Positions 57,413-64,000 of a DNA stretch of 64,000 bases are shown here, piece after piece. Under the pieces are notes generated by a model, which saw nothing but the letters and a program-made list of their open reading frames with translations, ran no database searches and was not told the DNA's origin. Origin of the DNA: Allium sativum (lineage: Eukaryota > Streptophyta > Magnoliopsida > Asparagales > Amaryllidaceae); contig CM060919.1 in the NCBI GenBank assembly GCA_030737875.1, positions 804,929,160 through 804,993,159 on the forward strand. Direction: 5' to 3'. Within the stretch, counting starts at the first letter, position 1. Each line of letters starts with the position of its first letter. The translations under genes were made by a program, and so were the position numbers.

Positions 57413-58402
57413 AAATTCATGACGACTCACAATTTAAGACCCATGACAGTCCACGACATAAGACCCACATCAGAATGCAACTTCAAATTTTGAATGGATC
57501 AATTCCCGAATTCAAGTTGTCCATGCGACATATCATCTCGACTGACTTGGGTTATAGCTACAGATTGATAACTCACATAAGCATAATGACATAGGTTTTT
57601 CATCACGACTTAATGCCGGAATCGTCAAACAAAAACAAGTAAAAAAGACATATGTATAAAATCAACGGCAAAACAACAAAAGTTCATGGTTTGAGCATTT
57701 CAGTAAGCAATCGGTGTGTATTATACAAAATTAAAGTCCTGAATGAATCAGAATACTTCACATCGATCATACACAACTGCCTTATCACAATCGTGATCTA
57801 CAGTCAGATTCATAAACATTTCAATACCACAAAATTATCAAAAATTGTTCGAATAATCGTCTATATGTAAAAACCGAATATAAATCCTTAATTCCTGTAT
57901 AAATCCTAGCATTCACGAAAGCGTAAAGGAAATTAAACCTGAAAGATGAGCAGAACTTCTTAACAATGATTTTTGAATGTCTGGCAATCAAGAGATGCTT
58001 CTGTTTTTTGTGGCTCACGGACGAAGATGGCTTGGACTGACTTCGAATGATGGTAAGAGTGAGTTGGAATTTGACAAGAAACTATGATCGACGATGATGA
58101 TTTCGCAGCTCAAAGCCTGTCCGCCATTAACAAGGAAAAACTCCGAATTTGGAGTGGAATACGAATGGGCATAGGGGTTACGAGGTGATATAAAGACACA
58201 TGAACTGTGGACCGAACTAAGGATAGACCCGAAGCCCAACACGATATAATGACTTCTAACGGCATGATGGCCAAATATGACATAGGGAAAAAATGACTTG
58301 GTCCCCCTAGCAAAGCTTTTAACGACTTGAACAAAAGGACATGGCGAAAAGAATGATTCAAAGCCATATTATCTTTGATAGACACGGACTTCGAGAGGTA
58401 AA
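57413..58402 (+). other. Element 3 3' region, after element 2
   Basis: Continues the 3' untranslated region (catgacgactcac, ccacgacataag) to the 3' LTR. A 91-codon minus-strand frame (58110-58385) has no recognised domain, and I do not call it a gene. Confidence 0.6.
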
Positions 58403-59812
58403 TGTTAACCCATAAAAATAAGGGTTTGAGCTATATCGAGTTAGCCAAGCCATCAAGAGCGATGTCGAAACAAGAGGGACAAGATGTTAAAATCATGCCA
58501 ATATTAGTCAAGTCGTTGGGTTCATATGAAATAAACCAAGTCGGACTCGGACTCATGGCGTGGGAACCAGGACGCTTCAAGGCCATATCGCAAGGAAGGG
58601 AACAACAACAAGCCGCTTTTCAAGGCATGAAATATCTCGCCATGTCGCTCCGTAGAAACTAGGTCAATCCCAGGTCATGCCGCATTTCATTTATGGTGAC
58701 AAAATAAAACAAAAGCACCTAGCAGTCATGTCGTCATGACGCAAGTCGTTATCTCATTAATCGTCCATGTCGGCCTTAAGTTATGTCGTAGGAGGTAAGT
58801 TAGGTTCAGGAAACGCGTCATGCTGTCTCGCTCCCATGCCGCTCGACGACATGAAATGCAGGCTGCTACTCAAGATCTCGAGATGATCCATGTCGTGATC
58901 TATTCATACCGCATCCATCTATTACCAGATTGCTGACAGCTATCATCCAAACGAGATGAACCATGTTAAGGAGAATCATGAAGTGTCAAAGGCTCAAGGC
59001 CCTCAGAAGCATAGGGTCGTGTGATATGAGTCATGCCGCCCTGCCTCCATATCGTTCTGCGACGTAAAGGGTAAGTCATTAATCAAGATCTGAAGTTAAA
59101 CAAAGCAGCGCCCTGCTCATATCGCCTCCAGCTAATGTCGGGTCACCCGAACGAGATGAACCATGCCGTAGAAAATCATGTCATGTCGAGAACTCAGGAT
59201 ATCAAATGGTTTATTAGAGCGGCATGGGTCATGTCGTCTGGCGCCATGAGTCATGGCGTTTCTCTGCATAATTACGAAACTGCCACCTGGTCTGGAAATC
59301 TCTTATAAATACCCCCTCACTTCTTCATTTGGGGGGAGGAAATCTTGAGACCACGAAGTGCTGCCGAAAATATTCCATAACAATTCTAACATCCATTCAA
59401 CATCATAAATTAAAGATTAATCCATGGATCATGATTTCCATCAAACACATCCAAATGATTCAAGAGTTGAAGATTGATTGAGCAAGCCTACATGAAAGAG
59501 GGATGCCTTTCAATTCTACCTCATCTACATCAAATCTCCGCTGAATAGTTCTCTTCTCAATCATCTTTAGTAGATTAAGTGTAATTCATAAGTAAGGAAG
59601 TGATAAAATTGATGTAAGAGAGAAGCTAATCTTGTAATCTTCATATTGATAATGGAATCTCTTATGAAAGTGGATGTAAACCCTTATTGGGTTGAACCAC
59701 TATAAAACCTGGTGTCTTTTACTTACATTTCAATCGTTGTAAGGCTCCACTTTTCATTTTTGTGAGACGTTTCTTCGCATTTTTGGTGTTTTGTCTAATT
59801 TTGGGGAAAACA
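58403..59812 (+). repeat. Element 3 3' LTR
   Basis: 1410 bp, TGTTAACCC...GGGAAAACA, matching 28028-29436. Flanked outside by gtaaa. Confidence 0.93.
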
Positions 59813-59817
59813 GTAAA

Positions 59818-62158
59818 TAATAATATAATTAAATGTTTAAATTGTTTTAATAATATGCTTAGAGTTTAAACCATCGTATACTATTCAAACGATGACAAAA
59901 TTCAACACGGTCAGGTGCGTTGGATTCCTCTTGTCGAGCACTACCACATGGAACCAACCAGAACCAAACTTGAGCAAATCAGGATTTCAAATAAATTTGA
60001 ATGCGAACAGAAATTCAGAAAATAAACGCAACCGATTTCTGAAACCGACCAAGGTGAGATATCTGATTTTATAATTAAAATTGACTTATTTATCGTTGTA
60101 TGAAATCCATGTATGTACATTATTATAAATCATATACATGATGTATGGAATTAGAATTGGTTAATTTTGATTGCGATGTATGAATTGTTTGGATTTTGAT
60201 ATTTATGTCTGTAGATATGATTTTATAATAAAGATTTTTCTTTTATTTAAATCCATGAATTCTGATTTGGTTTTTGAAAAAAAAATCTCATCTTTATCGA
60301 ACCCATGAACTTTGATTTGGGTTTTGAAATAATAAAAAATATACTTTTTATTGAAACTAGGAAAATGGTTTTTGATTAGATTTTATTTAGCAATAAAATA
60401 TCATTTTATTGAATCTATGAATGTAGAATGCATTAGATTTGTTTTACAATGAAAATATCATTTTTATTGAATCCATGAACTTGTCACTTAACATGTTTCA
60501 TTAGATTAGAAAGAAGAACATTTTTTTATTGTTATTGTCACCTTGTTTCAATTAAAAAAAATAAAATAAAAAGTTCACTTTTTTTTATTTTCATTTGGTT
60601 GCAATATAAAGAATAGATTAAAAAGAGTTGAAATAAAAGATTATATTTTATTGTCAATTTGTTACGATAAAAAGAGTTGAAATAAAAGAACATATTTTTA
60701 TTGCCATTTTGTCGCAATAAAAGATTAGTTATTAAAGATCATATTTTTTTATCGTCACTTTATTTCATTAAAAAGATTGAAAACAATGAAAAATATCATT
60801 TTTATCGTCCATTGTTTTCAATAAAAAGATTTCACATTAAAAACCACATTTTAAAGGAGTTTAGATTCCATTAAAAAGATGGAACATGAAAAATACCATT
60901 TTTATTGTTCATTGTTTTCAATAAAAAGATCGCACATTAAAAATTACATTTTTAATGTAGTTTAGTTTTCAATAAAAAGATTGCACATTAAAAATTACAT
61001 TTTTAATGTAGTTTAGTCTTCAATAAAAGGACTGAACATTAAAAATTACATTTTTAATGTAGTTAAGTTTTTTAAAGATTGAAATAAAAAAAATCTCATG
61101 TTAGAATTAAAATATCATTTTAGTTAAAAATGTCATGGTAGGATTAAAATATCATTTTAGTTAAAAAAATGTCATGTTAGACATAAATGCCACCATCACT
61201 TATATTCATTTTGTTAAACTAGAATTGTTCACAAAATGAAATCAGCACTTTTTATTCATTTCGTTAAACTAGAATTGTTAACCAAATGAAATCATCACTT
61301 ATATTCATTTTTTTAAACTAGAATTGTTAACAAAATGAAGTCATCACTTTTTATTCATTTTGTTAAACTAGAATTGTTAACAAAATGAAATTATCCCTTT
61401 TAATCATTTTGTCAAACTAGAATTGTCAACATAAGTGCAATCATCACTTATACTCATTTTGTTGAAATCGAATTTTCAACAAAATGAATGAATCATTTTT
61501 AAATCATTTTGTTGAAATAGAGTTGTCAACAAAATGAATGAATCACTTTTAAATCATTTTGTTGAAATAGAATTGTCAACAAAAATGAATGTATCACTTT
61601 CAGGTGTTGAAATAGAATTTGTATGTTAAATAAAGAATCAATTTCATTGTCAAAACCTATATTAGAATTTGTATGTAAATTAAAGTGATGTTTTATTGTT
61701 AAATTATACAATAGAATTTGTATGCAAATCAAAGTGACATTTGTATTGTCAAATTATACATTAGGATGTGTACAGAGTAAAGAGGCATTTCATATGTTAT
61801 GATTCGAAACTATACATACAAATAAAACAATTTCTTTGTATTTGTTAAAATAAAAAAATAGAATTTGCAGACAAATAAAGGAAAATGAAAATTATCTTTT
61901 TATTTGTCATAAAAAAGAATGCCATGTAAATAAATTACATTTTATTAGACATCAGATACATGTAGGGAAATTATGCGAGTAAAATACATTTTTATTTGGC
62001 ATTAGGGGTATAATAACATGTTTGTTATTTATCATCAACATGTTAGCGGAATTAAAATTGGTTAAATTCATTAAACAATGATTTATTTAGATGAATTGTT
62101 GTTGTCTGAAAACCCCACACGGGTATTAGGATGATATTTGACATACATTAGTCCCAAT
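59818..62158 (+). mobile_element. Family X copy E, second part
   Basis: Resumes copy E after element 3: an exon-like segment ending gaaaccgaccaag-gtgag (GTGAG at 60054), a long AT array, then ccacacgggtattagg (62114) to tagtcccaat. It stops at 62158 where copy F begins. Confidence 0.68.
60230..61990 (+). repeat. Mosaic of hairpin-rich AT arrays in copy E
   Basis: Successive sub-arrays: units with tccatgaa and tttttattgaa (60240-60480), units around acattaaaaa-ttaca-tttttaatgt (about 51-bp period, 60830-61060), and units around cattttgttaa-...-ttaacaaaatg (about 57-bp period, 61210-61600). Each unit type is an inverted repeat although the sequences differ. Confidence 0.75.
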
Positions 62159-63049
62159 TGTAACGACCCAGAAAATCTGAACCAATTTAAAATTTTTAAA
62201 TTGGCTAAAATAATGGATTTTAATTATTTAAAATAAATATTTTAAATAATGGCGATGAAAACTGAGTTGAATCGACATTTGAAAACGAATATAATTAATT
62301 ATAATTATATATAGAATTGAAAATGGCGCGGTAGTTCGATAATTCGATTTCAAACTTCAATTGAATATACCGGGTGCAAAACAATCCGTATTTTAGTGAA
62401 CATCTTTCTAACGAATCCGACCAATCGAAATTTGATAGCGGGAATCAAAAGATATGTCCAGTTGAAAATTCTGAATAGTCGCTATGGAATTCAGGCCCTT
62501 AAAAATGGACATTTTGCAGATGACCTCGGATTTCGACGAAACCACTTTTGTTGGGTCCGCAGTGTCAAGTTATTGCTAGATTTCAAATTTCATAATTTTT
62601 CGAATCAATATGTGAGCGTGGCAAAAGAAAACGCGTTTGACCGGTTTCAGTTGATTTTAATCGACTGGAAATTGGCCATTTTTCAAACGGTCTCAGAATT
62701 CGACGAAACTAGTTTTGTTAGGACCGTATCGTCGATACGAAGCTAGAAAATATTTTTCTGGAATTTTTCTAGTTAGTATGTGACCCCGGTAATTTGAAAT
62801 GTACGTTTAAAATTCAATATAGTGATTTAAATGAAAATTCAAAAGGAAACTGATTGTAACGATCAAATCAGCTAGCGATACATATCCCATTGTGTTCAGA
62901 ATGGGGGTAAAACGCTATGGACGGCAGGCGGTGGGCCTCGTTTAGTGGTCGTATGTAAAAGTCAACTTTTTGAATAATTAAATAATAAATAATAATAATA
63001 AAAAAAAATTTATTCCCATCCCTCCTTTATCTCCTTTCTGCCCCACCCC

Positions 63050-63298
63050 CCGTTCATATTTATTTCGAACGAAAAGAAAAAAAAAACCCTAACGACTATC
63101 GACGGCGCCCCCCCCCCCCCCCCCTGAAGTGCCGCCGCCGCCCATCTTCACCCCCCCTCCATCGATCGGAGAACCGAAGCCCCCCTCCATCGATTGAAGA
63201 CCCGAAGCCCCCCCCCCTCGTTAGCGACGCTGAAGCCGCCGCACCTCCCTGAACCGCCGATCGCCACCAGATAACCCCCCCCCTTCGCAGCTACATCG
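63050..63298 (+). other. C-rich exon-like block in copy F
   Basis: About 19 consecutive C near 63106-63124, several C runs of 6-9, and gccgccgcc. Ends ctacatcg-gtgagc. It corresponds in position to the GC-rich blocks of the other family-X copies. Confidence 0.5.
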
Positions 63299-63351
63299 GT
63301 GAGCATTTGCTATTTTTATTTATTTATTTATTTTCTTTTTTATTTATTCTG

Positions 63352-63480
63352 TAAAACTGTTTTATGTTAAAAGTTTAAAAACTGTTTTATGTTAAAAGTT
63401 TAAAAACTGTTTTATGTTAAAAGTTTAAAAACTGTTTTATGTTTAAAGTTAAAAACTGGAATTTTTAAAAGATTAAAACT
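63352..63480 (+). repeat. 25-bp tandem repeat in copy F
   Basis: Four near-exact units of actgttttatgttaaaag plus tttaaaa, then degenerate aaaactg units to about 63730. Confidence 0.85.
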
Positions 63481-63778
63481 GAAATTGTTTAAAGTATTAA
63501 AACTGATTTTTTTTTAGAGTAAAAACTGTTTTTTTTTAAAAGGTAAAAACTGGTTTTTTTTTAAAAAAAAAAAGAATAGAAAACTGAATTTTAAAAAGTA
63601 TTAAAAACTGTTTTTTTTTAAAAAGTAAAAACTGATTTTTCTGAGATTTTAAAAACTGATTTATAAAAATATAAAAACTGATTTTTCTGAGATTTTAAAA
63701 AAAACTGATTTATAAAGGAATATAAAAACTGATTTTAAAATGATTTCTAAACTAGAAGGAGATTAGGAATTTAAAAGG

Positions 63779-64000
63779 AAAAATCATATTTTTATATATC
63801 GAAAGCCGAAGTAAAAATCATATTTTTATATATCGAAAGCCGAAGTAAAAATCATATTTTTATATATTGAAAGCCGAAGTAAAAATCATATTTTTATATA
63901 TTGAAAGCCGAAGTAAAAATCATATTTTTATATATTGAAAGCCGAAGTAAAAATCATATTTTTATATATTGAAAGCCGAAGTAAAAATCATATTTTTATA
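63779..64000 (+). repeat. 34-bp hairpin array in copy F
   Basis: aaaaatcatatttttat plus a spacer containing gaaagccgaagt. The core starts at 63781, 63815 and 63849 and continues to the window edge. Period exactly 34, with a perfect palindromic core ATAAAAAT-CAT-ATTTTTAT where the preceding bases allow. Confidence 0.9.

Larger units (their letters stand above)
28028..59812 (+). mobile_element. Element 3: Tat-lineage Ty3/gypsy retrotransposon
   Basis: Plus-strand element with LTRs at 28028-29436 and 58403-59812. The target duplication is gtaga (28023-28027) and gtaaa (59813-59817). Removing elements 4 and 2 leaves about 12 kb. Order: LTR, primer site, gag, protease, reverse transcriptase, RNase H, a second RNase H, integrase, a long 3' region with a tandem array and an antisense reading frame, LTR. 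The second RNase H after the first is the hallmark of the Tat clade. All coding parts carry stops or frameshifts. No good polypurine tract is seen before the 3' LTR (gagaggtaaa only), and the inner flank there also reads gtaaa, so the 3' junction deserves checking. Confidence 0.9.
62159..64000 (+). mobile_element. Family X copy F, continues beyond window
   Basis: Starts TGTAACGACCCAG, immediately after the left flank ccaat. The usual order follows: ggcgcggtagttcgat, gcagatgacctcgg, tttcaaacggtctc, ccattgtgttcagaatgg, an AT-rich stretch near 62975, a C-rich block, GTGAGC (about 63299), then arrays to the window end. Confidence 0.72.

Noticed and set aside
58110..58385. 91-codon minus-strand gene near the element 3 3' LTR
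   Set aside because: No domain and no support beyond an open frame.
63779..64000. CRISPR array
   Set aside because: Regular 34-bp units have no variable spacers; plant AT-rich tandem repeat.

Overview
The window looks like intergenic DNA of a flowering plant, probably a eudicot. It is strongly AT-rich, and almost every recognisable feature belongs to LTR retrotransposons nested inside one another. The lineages are plant-specific: two Tekay/Del-like Ty3/gypsy chromoviruses with initiator-Met primer sites, one Tat-lineage Ty3/gypsy element with a second RNase H, and one Athila-like gag-protease element with a tRNA-Asp-type primer site. I see no intact host gene. A degenerate coding fragment at 1621-2005 is the only possible host-gene relic.

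Layout. 1-2008: old AT-rich flank with a degenerate tandem repeat and a decayed coding fragment. 2009-6196: copy A of a long repeat, here called family X, whose copies start TGTAACAACCC. 6197-6751 and 23983-26694: copy B, which interrupts A. Copy B is split by a complete reverse-oriented copy of family X (6752-23977, 5-bp target duplication aatca). That copy looks like a solo LTR of about 6.6 kb, and it is itself split by Tekay-like element 1 (10917-21521). 26695-28027 and 59818-62158: copy E, which interrupts B and is split by Tat element 3 (28028-59812). Element 3 carries two later insertions: Athila-like element 4 (32189-40530) inside its reverse-transcriptase region, and Tekay-like element 2 (46054-57407) inside its 3' untranslated region. 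62159-64000: copy F, which interrupts E and runs off the window.

How the parts relate. Elements 1 and 2 are related families on the minus strand with long LTRs (about 2.7 and 3.1 kb). Both have broken gag-pol frames. Element 3 is on the plus strand and is broken by stops, frameshifts and both insertions. Element 4 is the youngest insertion. Its two 965-bp LTRs look identical by eye, its target duplication is perfect, and its 976-codon gag-protease frame is open, but it has no reverse transcriptase or integrase and would need a partner in trans.

The least familiar material is family X. Its very long LTR-like unit shows a repeated order of AT-rich promoter-like region, GC-rich exon-like block, GTGAG donor-like site, hairpin-rich AT array, second GTGAG site, and a conserved exon-like segment. 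Two diverged copies also share an open antisense frame of about 100 codons. No protein domains of family X are in this window, so its class is inferred.
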